Below, piece by piece: positions 1 through 7,447 of a DNA stretch of 48,678 nucleotides (its first letter is position 1; every line of letters starts with the position of its first letter). Position numbers and translations under genes: made by a program. Under the pieces are notes generated by a model. That model was given only the letters and a program-made list of their open reading frames with translations. It was not told where the DNA came from and did no database searches. Source of the DNA: Bacteroidales bacterium (lineage in GTDB: Bacteria > Bacteroidota > Bacteroidia > Bacteroidales > B18-G4). Where the stretch lies: the NCBI GenBank assembly GCA_018400295.1, contig JAGYMZ010000017.1:1-48678 (forward strand). The letters are read 5' to 3'.

Positions 1-1
1 A

Positions 2-1195
2 ATTGGAATATACTCAACAATCGGGAAAAACCTGGATGAAGTAAAGGATTCATTATACCACGGTCGATCAGGCATTGTGCTTGATCCGGAAAGAAAAAAA
101 TTCGGGTACCGGTCCGGTTTGACAGGCAACATTGAGCGGCCCGTTTTAAAAGGGTTGCTCGATCGCCGTACAAGGGTTTGTATGGCGGAACAAGGCGAAT
201 ATTCATACATGGCTACACGGGAAGCATTTGAAAATGCCCGGATTGATCAGGAATTTTTGGAAAAAAATGAAGTCGGTTTGTTTTACGGTAACGACAGTTC
301 TTCTACACCGGTCATTGAATCCATTGATATTCTCCGTGAAAAGGGCAATACACAAATGATGGGTTCGGGAGCCATTTTTCGCTCCATGAATTCCACCATT
401 ACCATGAACTTTGCTGTAATTTTCAAGATCAAGGGAATAAACATCACGGTGAGCGCTGCATGTGCCAGCGGATCCCATGCCGTCGGACTGGCGACCATTA
501 TGATACGGAATGGGCTGCAGGATTGTGTGGTTGCCGGGGGCGGCCAGGAGGTCAATAAGTATTCGATGGGTAGCTTCGATGCTTTGAATGCTTTCTCCAT
601 ACAGGAAGAAGAACCCACAAAAGCTTCCCGGCCTTTTGACCGGGACAGGGATGGATTGGTGCCCAGTGGTGGCGGGGCCACACTTGTGCTGGAAAGCTAT
701 GACCACGCCGTAAAAAGAGGTGCCCCAATACTTGCGGAAGTGTTGGGCTATGGGTTTTCCTCAGATGGTGTACATATTTCCCAACCCACCATTAACGGCC
801 CCAGAAGAGCTATGGAAATGGCCATCAAAGATGCGGCAGTTGAACTGGATGCGATAGATTATATTAATGCCCACGCTACCTCGACACCGGTTGGCGATAT
901 GAACGAAGCAAAAGCCCTGAATAATGTTTTTGGCAATGTAAAACCGCTGATAAGCTCCACCAAATCAATGACTGGTCACGAAATGTGGATGGGAGGTGCC
1001 AGCGAGATCATTTATTCGCTTTTGATGATGCAGGGATCCTTTGTTGCCCCGAATATTAATTTTGAAAATCCTGATGAACATTCCGGACTGCTGAACATTA
1101 CCAATAAGCGTGTGGATAAGAATATCGATATTTTCCTTTCTAATTCCTTTGGCTTCGGAGGAACCAATTCTTCCATTATTGTGAAAAAAATCTAA
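2..1195 (+). CDS. Beta-ketoacyl-ACP synthase (FabB/FabF-type), 5' end cut by window
   Basis: This is a decarboxylating condensing enzyme of the KAS I/II family, expected to extend an acyl chain on an acyl carrier protein. The frame is open from base 2 and begins inside the usual N-terminal GIG motif, so only about six to eight residues seem to be missing. The nucleophile cysteine is in SAACASGSH (codon at 461), the first histidine in NAHATSTP and the lysine and second histidine in TKSMTGHEMW, so the Cys-His-His triad is complete. After the second histidine the usual GAAG is replaced by MWMGGASE, which is unusual. The gene ends 82 bases before an acyl carrier protein gene with its own promoter-like sequence. 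Internal GTG at 77 is not the start because homology continues upstream of it. Chain-length and substrate preference cannot be read from the sequence. Confidence 0.9.
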   Translation: MGIYSTIGKNLDEVKDSLYHGRSGIVLDPERKKFGYRSGLTGNIERPVLKGLLDRRTRVCMAEQGEYSYMATREAFENARIDQEFLEKNEVGLFYGNDSSSTPVIESIDILREKGNTQMMGSGAIFRSMNSTITMNFAVIFKIKGINITVSAACASGSHAVGLATIMIRNGLQDCVVAGGGQEVNKYSMGSFDALNAFSIQEEEPTKASRPFDRDRDGLVPSGGGATLVLESYDHAVKRGAPILAEVLGYGFSSDGVHISQPTINGPRRAMEMAIKDAAVELDAIDYINAHATSTPVGDMNEAKALNNVFGNVKPLISSTKSMTGHEMWMGGASEIIYSLLMMQGSFVAPNINFENPDEHSGLLNITNKRVDKNIDIFLSNSFGFGGTNSSIIVKKI

Positions 1196-1198
1196 TGC

Positions 1199-1229
1199 TT
1201 GTACATTTCCTTTTTATTTAATAATTTTG
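1199..1229 (+). promoter_or_regulatory. Bacteroidota-type promoter upstream of acyl carrier protein gene
   Basis: A TTG at 1199-1201 is followed after 20 bases by TAATTTTG at 1222-1229, which matches the Bacteroidota -33 (TTTG/TTG) and -7 (TAnnTTTG) pattern. It lies just after the stop of the ketosynthase gene and about 48 bases before the ACP start, giving a leader of roughly 40 bases. It would give the downstream genes a start independent of whatever drives the upstream part of the cluster. The call rests on pattern match alone. Confidence 0.5.
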
Positions 1230-1277
1230 CACAGTCTGATAAGCTTATAACATATCGATAAAAAGCACGGTTGTTCA

Positions 1278-1529
1278 ATGAAAAAGGAAGAAATTATAGA
1301 TAAGGTAAATGCCTTTCTGGTGGAAGAATTCGAGATCGAACAGGATCTTATAAACCCGGATGCAACCTGGAGTGATATCGGTGTGGATTCGTTGGATTTT
1401 GTGGACATTGTTGTCATCGTTGATAATACATTTGACATTAAGCTGAAGGGTGAAGATATGGCTGATGTCAGAACCCTGAACGATTTTTATGATTTCCTGG
1501 AAGGAAGAATGAACAAAAAAGCTTCCTGA
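1278..1529 (+). CDS. Acyl carrier protein
   Basis: An 83-residue acidic four-helix acyl carrier protein. The phosphopantetheine attachment serine is Ser38 in GVDSLDFVD, the canonical DSL motif. It would carry the growing polyene or the beta-ketoacyl chains used by the ketosynthases encoded on both sides. It is one of two ACPs in the cluster, the other at 10346, and the two differ around the DSL motif (GVDSLDFVD against GLDSIDALE), which fits separate pools for the aryl polyene and the dialkylresorcinol branches. That division of labour is an inference. The lipid acyltransferase gene begins 32 bases later. Confidence 0.95.
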   Translation: MKKEEIIDKVNAFLVEEFEIEQDLINPDATWSDIGVDSLDFVDIVVIVDNTFDIKLKGEDMADVRTLNDFYDFLEGRMNKKAS

Positions 1530-1561
1530 TGCGATACCACCACTGATTGAAATATTCAACT

Positions 1562-2443
1562 ATGTCTTCTTGGAAAGGAAAAACCCGGGGAGGATTGCTG
1601 GGTTATCGGATCTTTATTTTTATTTTACGGAATGTCGGATTGATCCCCGCATATGGTTTATTGTATGTGGTTTCGGGGTATTACTGGCTTTTCACAAACA
1701 AAAAATATCCGGTGTATTATCTGCATAACCGTCTGGGATATTCAAAAACCAGGGCTTTCTTTCTTGCTTACCGGATGTATCATAACTTTGGCCGGGTCCT
1801 GATCGATAAGGTGGCCGCTCTCAGTGGGTCTTATACGAAATTTACCTACAATTTCGAAGGGGAACACCACCTGCATTCTTTGAAAGATGGAGGCATGTTG
1901 ATCGGTGCACATGTAGGTAACTGGGAAATTGCCGGTGAATTGCTGAAAAGGATCGATACCCCCGTCCATATTGTTATGTTTGATGAAGAACATCGCCGGA
2001 TCAAGAAGATGCTTGAAAATGTGATGAAAGGGAAGACCTTTTCCATGATCCCCATTAAAAAGGATATGAGCCACATTTACCGGATCAACCATGCATTGAA
2101 AAATAAAGAATTGATCGTTATGCATGGCGACCGCTACGTGGAAGGCAGCAAGACCATCCGTGCCCGGTTTTTGGTTGAGGATGCTGATTTTCCGGCAGGT
2201 CCCTTTCATATTTCCGTCAAATTTGGTGTTCCTGTCACTTTTGTTTTTGCCCTTAAAGAAACCCGGCGGCATTATCATTTATTTGCCACCCCGCCCAGGA
2301 AATATATTCCTGGGCCAACAAATAACCGGGAGGAAACACTGCAGGAACTGGTAAAAGATTATATTTTTGAACTGGAGAACAAGGTGAGAACGTATCCTCT
2401 GCACTGGTTTAACTTTTACGATTTCTGGGGAGTTGATAAGTAA
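1562..2443 (+). CDS. LpxL/HtrB-like lipid A-type acyltransferase
   Basis: A 293-residue protein of the lysophospholipid acyltransferase superfamily, lipid A late-acyltransferase branch. The catalytic motif is visible as GAHVGNWE (His117 to Glu122 counted from the ATG at 1562). A hydrophobic N-terminal stretch at about residues 15-45 would anchor it in the inner membrane. I chose ATG 1562 over TTG 1547 because the family usually starts with a short polar segment such as SSWKGKTRGG. Family members take acyl groups from ACP, so here it is a candidate for attaching the ACP-bound polyene acyl chain to a lipid or to the dialkylresorcinol. Its stop codon directly touches the ATG of the next gene, so the two are probably translationally coupled. 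Confidence 0.85.
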   Translation: MSSWKGKTRGGLLGYRIFIFILRNVGLIPAYGLLYVVSGYYWLFTNKKYPVYYLHNRLGYSKTRAFFLAYRMYHNFGRVLIDKVAALSGSYTKFTYNFEGEHHLHSLKDGGMLIGAHVGNWEIAGELLKRIDTPVHIVMFDEEHRRIKKMLENVMKGKTFSMIPIKKDMSHIYRINHALKNKELIVMHGDRYVEGSKTIRARFLVEDADFPAGPFHISVKFGVPVTFVFALKETRRHYHLFATPPRKYIPGPTNNREETLQELVKDYIFELENKVRTYPLHWFNFYDFWGVDK

Positions 2444-3802
2444 ATGAAGCACAAAATACTATTTATTTCTGCCAATCGATTCAAGGAGCCATATCCGGTC
2501 TACCCGCTCGGCATTTCATATCTCTGCACCTATTTAAGGAAGCATTTTCCGGAAGCTGAAATGAAGGTTTTTGACATGAATTTGCATGATCCTGAAGATC
2601 TTTCCGGGGTCATCCATCAGTTCAAACCTTCCTATATCGGCGTATCTCTGAGAAATGTGGACAATGTTGATTCCATCAAACAGGAAAGCTTTTTCCGGGA
2701 GTATCAGGCGATCATCAAGGTATGCCGCGAACATAGCCAGGCCCCCGTATTGCTTGGGGGATCGGCATATTCTATTTTCCCGGAATTGTTTTTTAAAAAA
2801 CTTTTGCCGGATTACGGGTTTATCGGGGAGGGGGAGAAAAGCCTGTGTGAATTTATTCGCAGGCACAGCTCAGGCAGGGGTTTTCTGGATATTGAGGGAC
2901 TTGTATTTCAAAACAATGACCGCATCAATGTGAACATGCGTAAGGAATACTCCGGCAAACTGGCCCTGGCATTTGATGAAAGCCTGGTGAATTATTACTG
3001 GAGCAGGAGCGGAATGCTGAACATCCAAACCAAAAGGGGATGTCCCTTCCATTGCATCTATTGTACCTATCCAATTATTGAAGGGCATAAGGTCAGGACA
3101 CTGGATGCGGATGAGATCGTAAAAACCTTGTCGGAAATGAAAAGCAAAAAGGGTATCGATTATGTTTTTTTTACAGACTCGGTATTTAATATCCAAAAAG
3201 GATTTAATACGGAACTGGCGGAAAAAATGATCGATGCAAAACTGGATGTGAAATGGGGCGGGTATTTTACGATCCGGGATCTGGACAAAGAACATCTTGT
3301 GTTGCTGAAAAGGGCCGGATTGACGCATATTGAATTCGGAACGGAGTCGCTCAGCGATAAAACCCTGAAAAATTACGGGAAAAGTTTTACGGTTGATGAT
3401 GTGATAAAGGTTTCCGCGCTTTGCCGGGAGGTGGATGTTCATTATGCACATTTTCTTATCCTGGGAGGCTTTGGCGAAGATAACGATACCCTGAATGAAA
3501 CATTTGAAAACAGCAGGAAAATTGAACGGTCTGTTTTTTTCCCTTACGTAGGTATGCGTATATATCCTGGTACACGGTTGCATCAAATTGCATTGAAGGA
3601 AGGAATGACGCAAAAGCAGGATGATCTTCTGGAACCGGCTTACTATATTGCTCCGGGTATTGATATTGAAGACCTGAAGGCCCGGGCATCCAAAACAGGT
3701 AAAAGGTGGGTCTTCCCGGATGAAGATCTTAGCCGGGGCATGAAAAGAATGCGGATGAAGAATGTTAAGGGACCGCTTTGGGAATATCTGATACAGGGGT
3801 GA
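2444..3802 (+). CDS. B12-binding-domain radical SAM protein
   Basis: A 452-residue radical SAM enzyme. The 4Fe-4S cysteines are in KRGCPFHCIYC (Cys200, Cys204, Cys207). Residues 1 to about 145 form a Rossmann-like cobalamin-binding domain, with PLGISYLCTYL near the start and GFIGEGEKSL near its end. The DxHxxG cobalamin ligand motif is absent, as is usual in this family. Related class B enzymes methylate unreactive carbons, while others do ring contraction or cyclisation, so the reaction here is not determined. The start abuts the previous stop with no gap. A radical C-methylation or rearrangement of the polyene, aryl head or alkyl chain is the natural guess from its place in the pigment cluster. 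Confidence 0.85.
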   Translation: MKHKILFISANRFKEPYPVYPLGISYLCTYLRKHFPEAEMKVFDMNLHDPEDLSGVIHQFKPSYIGVSLRNVDNVDSIKQESFFREYQAIIKVCREHSQAPVLLGGSAYSIFPELFFKKLLPDYGFIGEGEKSLCEFIRRHSSGRGFLDIEGLVFQNNDRINVNMRKEYSGKLALAFDESLVNYYWSRSGMLNIQTKRGCPFHCIYCTYPIIEGHKVRTLDADEIVKTLSEMKSKKGIDYVFFTDSVFNIQKGFNTELAEKMIDAKLDVKWGGYFTIRDLDKEHLVLLKRAGLTHIEFGTESLSDKTLKNYGKSFTVDDVIKVSALCREVDVHYAHFLILGGFGEDNDTLNETFENSRKIERSVFFPYVGMRIYPGTRLHQIALKEGMTQKQDDLLEPAYYIAPGIDIEDLKARASKTGKRWVFPDEDLSRGMKRMRMKNVKGPLWEYLIQG

Positions 3803-3863
3803 CCGGCCAGTGCCTGAAAGACTGATCCGCAAAAAGCACCAACGAAAGAAAGTACATTGTGCC

Positions 3864-4775
3864 ATGAAAAAGATACTGATCGTTTACTATACGCAGTCCG
3901 GGCAAATAAAGGAAATCCTGGACCAACTGACCAAGCCTTTGCAGGATGAAGCGTTTGAATTGACCTTTGAGGAACTCCGGCCGGTTGATCCGTTTCCATT
4001 TCCCTGGTCAAATGATTCGTTCTTTGATGCTTTTCCCGAATCGGCACTGGGGATCCCGTGCAGGCTTAAGCCCATGGAATTTGACCCCGATAAGGATTAC
4101 GATCTGATCATACTGGCATACCAGGCATGGTTCCTGTCCCCTTCCATTCCTTTCTGGTCATTTATGTTGTCTGACCATGCAAGGAAGGTTATTTCCGGAA
4201 AACCCGTGATAACGCTGTTGGGTGTTCGCAATATGTGGATCATGGCCCAGGAAAGGGTGCGGAATATAATCCGTGATTATGGCGGTAAGCTGGAAGGAAA
4301 TATTGTATTGCAGGACCGGCATCAGAACCTGATAAGTGTCATCACGATCGTGCATTGGTTGTATACAGGTGATAAAGGTTCCTTTGGCGTGTTTCCCCCG
4401 GCGGGGGTTTCCGGGGAAGACATCATGGAGTCTGTTAAATTCGGCCATCCGATCCGGAAGGCGATCCTGGAAGATGATCTTGACGATCTGCAGGACAAAC
4501 TGGTCGCCCGGGGTGCGGTGAAAATTGTCCCCGACCTGATGAGCACAGAAAAAAAGGCGATCCATATGTTCAGGGCCTGGGCAAAGTTTGTCCGGAAAAA
4601 GGGAGCACCCGGAGACCCTTCAAGGAAAACCCGGACCAACTTGTTTAGGATATACTTGTTTACGGTAATATACCTTGTTTCACCCATCGTCTCTATGCTG
4701 TTCTATCTTACATGGGTCTTTGCCTTTCGCCGGATACGTAAAAATATCAGATATTACAGGGATCTCAGCGAATAG
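3864..4775 (+). CDS. darA: DarA-like dialkylresorcinol-forming enzyme (aromatase)
   Basis: The 303-residue product matches the DarA family, which acts with DarB in making dialkylresorcinols: DarB condenses two beta-ketoacyl thioesters and DarA aromatises the ring. The N-terminus has a flavodoxin-like fold, with KKILIVYYTQSGQ carrying a phosphate-loop type TQSGQ, consistent with a flavin-dependent oxidation. A hydrophobic segment near the C-terminus (LFRIYLFTVIYLVSPIVS) suggests membrane attachment, followed by a basic tail. I chose ATG 3864 because family members begin MKK-ILxVYY; the upstream GTG at 3810 would add 18 unlikely residues. It is followed 54 bases later by darB, the usual partner. 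Confidence 0.85.
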   Translation: MKKILIVYYTQSGQIKEILDQLTKPLQDEAFELTFEELRPVDPFPFPWSNDSFFDAFPESALGIPCRLKPMEFDPDKDYDLIILAYQAWFLSPSIPFWSFMLSDHARKVISGKPVITLLGVRNMWIMAQERVRNIIRDYGGKLEGNIVLQDRHQNLISVITIVHWLYTGDKGSFGVFPPAGVSGEDIMESVKFGHPIRKAILEDDLDDLQDKLVARGAVKIVPDLMSTEKKAIHMFRAWAKFVRKKGAPGDPSRKTRTNLFRIYLFTVIYLVSPIVSMLFYLTWVFAFRRIRKNIRYYRDLSE

Positions 4776-4784
4776 GAAATATGT

Positions 4785-4807
4785 TAAATTTGTAATTGAT
4801 ATCTTTG
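4785..4807 (+). promoter_or_regulatory. Two -7-like boxes upstream of darB
   Basis: TAAATTTG at 4785-4792 and TATCTTTG at 4800-4807 both fit the TAnnTTTG consensus and sit 23 to 37 bases before the darB start. I do not see a TTTG -33 box at the right distance for either one, so this is a weak promoter call. Confidence 0.3.
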
Positions 4808-4829
4808 CCGGATCAAAATCAGGACCTAC

Positions 4830-5969
4830 ATGATGAATTCTGTTTACATTACAAGATTGGCTAAATTTCTACCGAACCAACCGGTGCATAATGAGGAGAT
4901 GGAAGAATACCTGGGACTGATCGACAATCAGGCATCCAAAGGAAAAGGACTGGTACTCCGGAATAATGGGATAAAAACCCGGTATTATGCGCTTGACAAA
5001 CAAGGTGCCGTCACACATACAAATACCGGAATTACGGTAGAAGCCATTAAGAAGCTGTTGGGAAAGAACTTCGGGGCTGGCGATATTCAATTGCTCTCCT
5101 GTGGTACCACTTCGCCGGATCAATTGTTGCCGTCACATACTTCCATGGTCCATGGAGCATTGCAATGTCCTCCGGTGGAGATCATGTCCCCATCGGGTTC
5201 CTGCAATGCCGGCATGCAGGCCATGAAATACAGTTATCTCTCCATAAAAAGCGGCAACACAAACAATGCGGTTTGTTCCGGGTCGGAACGTTTGTCTGTT
5301 TTCATGCTGTCCGATCGTTTTGAGTGCGAATCGAAACACCTGAAAGAGCTGGCAAGAAATCCCATCATCGCATTTGAAAAAGATTTTTTACGATGGATGC
5401 TCTCGGATGGATCCGGTGCTGCCCTGCTTGAAAACAAGCCCAATGAAAGTGGTTTGTCGCTCAGGATCGAATGGATCCACTTACGGTCCTATGCCAATGA
5501 ATTGAATACCTGTATGTATGCGGGAGGGGAAAAAATGGATGATGGCGAATTGAAAGGATGGCTTGATCACGATACGCAGGACTGGCTTGGGAAATCCTTG
5601 TTTTCCATAAAACAGGATGTCAAATTGCTGGGTGCGAATATTATTCAGAAGGGAACTGAATATTTGGCTGAAGTTTTGGAGGAACGTAATTTTGATGTAG
5701 GGAATATTGATTATTTCCTGCCCCACATATCTTCGGAATATTTCAGGGAGCGGATCATTGAAGAAACACGAAAATACGGAATAGAAATACCCCAGGAAAA
5801 ATGGTTCACCAATCTTACACGCCTTGGAAATGTGGGCTCAGCTTCGGTGTATCTGATGCTGGAAGAATTGTTTCATTCGGGTGCATTGAAAAAAGGGGAT
5901 AAATTGTTTCTGATGGTACCGGAAAGTGCCCGTTTTTCATATACATATGCGTTATTGACTGTTGTTTAA
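4830..5969 (+). CDS. darB: DarB-like ketosynthase (KAS III fold)
   Basis: A 379-residue thiolase-fold enzyme of the FabH/DarB type. The catalytic triad is visible: Cys125 in PSGSCNAGM, His299 in FLPHISSEY and Asn334 in LGNVGSASV. DarB enzymes join two beta-ketoacyl thioesters into a cyclohexanedione that becomes a 2,5-dialkylresorcinol. In flexirubins that resorcinol is esterified with an aryl polyene acid, so darA-darB beside polyene synthases points to this type of product. The start is either of two adjacent ATGs, 4830 or 4833. The end is closely followed by a small membrane-protein gene. Confidence 0.88.
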   Translation: MMNSVYITRLAKFLPNQPVHNEEMEEYLGLIDNQASKGKGLVLRNNGIKTRYYALDKQGAVTHTNTGITVEAIKKLLGKNFGAGDIQLLSCGTTSPDQLLPSHTSMVHGALQCPPVEIMSPSGSCNAGMQAMKYSYLSIKSGNTNNAVCSGSERLSVFMLSDRFECESKHLKELARNPIIAFEKDFLRWMLSDGSGAALLENKPNESGLSLRIEWIHLRSYANELNTCMYAGGEKMDDGELKGWLDHDTQDWLGKSLFSIKQDVKLLGANIIQKGTEYLAEVLEERNFDVGNIDYFLPHISSEYFRERIIEETRKYGIEIPQEKWFTNLTRLGNVGSASVYLMLEELFHSGALKKGDKLFLMVPESARFSYTYALLTVV

Positions 5970-5979
5970 AAACATTGAC

Positions 5980-6159
5980 ATGTATCAATTTGTTATTCCT
6001 TTGGGTATTCTGACATATATTCTTCTGACCATAACAATGTTTATGGGGCTGAGGATTTTTAAAGTCAGGTTTAAAATTCACAGGTTGTTTGGGATCCTGA
6101 CTTTTATAAGTGCTTCATTGCATGCAGGATTGGTATTATATTTGTCTTACTTTGAGTGA
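5980..6159 (+). CDS. Small two-helix membrane protein, function unknown
   Basis: A 59-residue protein with two predicted membrane helices, roughly residues 3-24 and 38-57, joined by a basic loop (RIFKVRFKIHRLFG). Each of two histidines lies at or inside a helix (KIHRLFG and SASLHAGLV), a layout seen in haem-binding helices of small cytochrome b-like proteins, but that is only a resemblance. I chose ATG 5980; a TTG at 5962 would overlap the darB stop. It sits between darB and a secreted protein, so it probably belongs to the pigment operon. I do not recognise the family. Confidence 0.6.
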   Translation: MYQFVIPLGILTYILLTITMFMGLRIFKVRFKIHRLFGILTFISASLHAGLVLYLSYFE

Positions 6160-6215
6160 ACATCCCGGATCCCGGAGCAACACGCATATTGTTAAATGCT
6201 TAAAATCAAAATATT

Positions 6216-6560
6216 ATGAAAACGCAACGATTTTTTATTATTGCACTGTTTTTTTTGTTTGCCGGAACCCTCATGGCGACTTCTCCAAAAAAAGTGGAAC
6301 TGAAACTGGATCGTGAGACCGGAGCGCTTACCGTGACGGTTGTTCACCCCAGTAAAAATGTAGAGCGACATTATATTGATGAGATCGTGGTTGAAGTTAA
6401 CGGAACGGAGGTGATCCTGGAAGAATATGAAGAACAGGAGGCCAAAAAGGAGTTTCAGGCTATCTTTGTTTTGAAAGACCTTGAAAAAGGGGATAAAATT
6501 AAAGTCATTGCGAAATGCAATCAGTTTGGAAGGAAATCCGAAAAACTTACGGTTGAATGA
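6216..6560 (+). CDS. Small secreted protein with superoxide-reductase-like sequence
   Basis: A 114-residue protein with a clear signal peptide (KTQRFFIIALFFLFAGTLMA, cleavage expected near ATS). The mature part contains VVHPSKNVERHYIDEIVVEV, which recalls the HPM..HYIxWIE pattern of the desulfoferrodoxin/superoxide reductase beta-sandwich. The iron-ligand set is incomplete, with only one cysteine (KCNQFG) and few histidines, so enzymatic activity is not claimed. It is likely a periplasmic immunoglobulin-like or Dfx-like fold. It lies 18 bases before a dehydratase gene in the pigment operon. The match to this fold comes from one short motif and is tentative. Confidence 0.7.
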   Translation: MKTQRFFIIALFFLFAGTLMATSPKKVELKLDRETGALTVTVVHPSKNVERHYIDEIVVEVNGTEVILEEYEEQEAKKEFQAIFVLKDLEKGDKIKVIAKCNQFGRKSEKLTVE

Positions 6561-6578
6561 TCCTCCCAATGAAGCGTC

Positions 6579-7028
6579 ATGAACATTGATAACGATGAAG
6601 CCGGAATTGTTCGCCTGATCCCGCAAAAGCCACCTTTTGTAATGGTTGGAAAGGCAATTTGTTCGGATGAGATGCATACGGAAACGGAGTTTTACATCCG
6701 CAGCGACACCATTTTTGTTGAGGACGGCTTTTTCAGGGAACCCGGACTGATCGAAAATATGGCTCAGACCATGGCTGTACGTGGTGGCCTTGCCAGAAAA
6801 AGCGGGGACAAAAAAGCACAGGTGGGCATGATCGGTGCGGTAAAGAATTTCCGTTGTTACAGGCTTCCACGGATGCATACAACGATCAGGACCAGGATTG
6901 TTCTGGAAGGGGAAATACTGGGTGCAGCAATGATCCGGGGTGCCGTTTTCCAGGCTGATGAAAAACTTGCAGAGTGTGAAATGAAAATATTTATGAAAGA
7001 GGATAATGAAAACCTTTACCCGGGATGA
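6579..7028 (+). CDS. Hotdog-fold 3-hydroxyacyl-ACP dehydratase, ApeP/FabZ-like, catalytic His missing
   Basis: A 149-residue hotdog-fold protein of the FabZ/ApeP kind that should remove water from 3-hydroxyacyl-ACP during polyene growth. It retains the active-site glutamate and following helix in GLIENMAQT (Glu59), with the family's IPQKPPFVMV near residue 14. The histidine of the canonical GHFPG loop is absent: this region reads VEDGFFREPG, and the histidine of the PHRPP-type motif is glutamine (IPQKPP). The other dehydratase of the cluster (14913) shows the opposite loss. Its stop overlaps the next start (ATGA), so the two genes are translationally coupled. Confidence 0.8.
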   Translation: MNIDNDEAGIVRLIPQKPPFVMVGKAICSDEMHTETEFYIRSDTIFVEDGFFREPGLIENMAQTMAVRGGLARKSGDKKAQVGMIGAVKNFRCYRLPRMHTTIRTRIVLEGEILGAAMIRGAVFQADEKLAECEMKIFMKEDNENLYPG

Positions 7029-7426
7029 AAAAGAATGAGGTACCACAGGATAATGCCGACATGTTGGAAGGTAAATTCCGGGAGCCCTGTTACGCAGTGG
7101 ATGAAGATGGTAAATATATTACCGTTCCCAGTGTGGGCTGGGAGGCTAAGAATGTTGTCATGCAGCAGGCCTGGGACCACATACGGAAAAGGGTGAAGGA
7201 AGTCAAGCGTAAGGTGGATGAAGGGAAGTTAAGTCCGCTTGCTTACCATATGGAAAAACAACAAATGGATCCCAAATTGCTGGGCAGTTATGTTGGCTTG
7301 AAAAAAAAGAAAGTCAAAAAGCATTTAAAACCCTCCGGATTTGATGATCTGAGCCCGGAAATGCTTGCCTCCTATGCCAGGGCATTAAATATTTCGGTAG
7401 ATGAGTTGAAATGTACAGATGAATAA
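7025..7426 (+). CDS. Small basic protein with helix-turn-helix-like C-terminus
   Basis: A 133-residue protein, rich in lysine, that I do not recognise as a named family. The C-terminal half (residues about 65-130) has the pattern of an XRE-type helix-turn-helix: a first part around MDPKLLGSYVGLKKKKVKKH and a typical ending LSPEMLASYARALNISVDEL. The N-terminal part contains YITVPSVGWEAKN and a helical KRVKEVKRKVDEGKL segment. It might regulate the cluster or bind one of its proteins. Its ATG overlaps the dehydratase stop by four bases, so it is translated with the pathway enzymes and not as a separate regulator unit. DNA binding is an inference from the pattern only. Confidence 0.7.
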   Translation: MKKNEVPQDNADMLEGKFREPCYAVDEDGKYITVPSVGWEAKNVVMQQAWDHIRKRVKEVKRKVDEGKLSPLAYHMEKQQMDPKLLGSYVGLKKKKVKKHLKPSGFDDLSPEMLASYARALNISVDELKCTDE

Positions 7427-7447
7427 CGAATGACCAATGGTTGAAGA

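Noticed and set aside
2870-3865. Long open frame on the minus strand opposite the radical SAM gene
   Set aside because: It runs antisense to a gene with clear catalytic motifs, has no recognisable domain and follows the codon periodicity of the plus strand.
6192-7046. Long minus-strand open frame opposite the secreted protein and the dehydratase
   Set aside because: It spans two well-supported plus-strand genes and its translation lacks any family motif.
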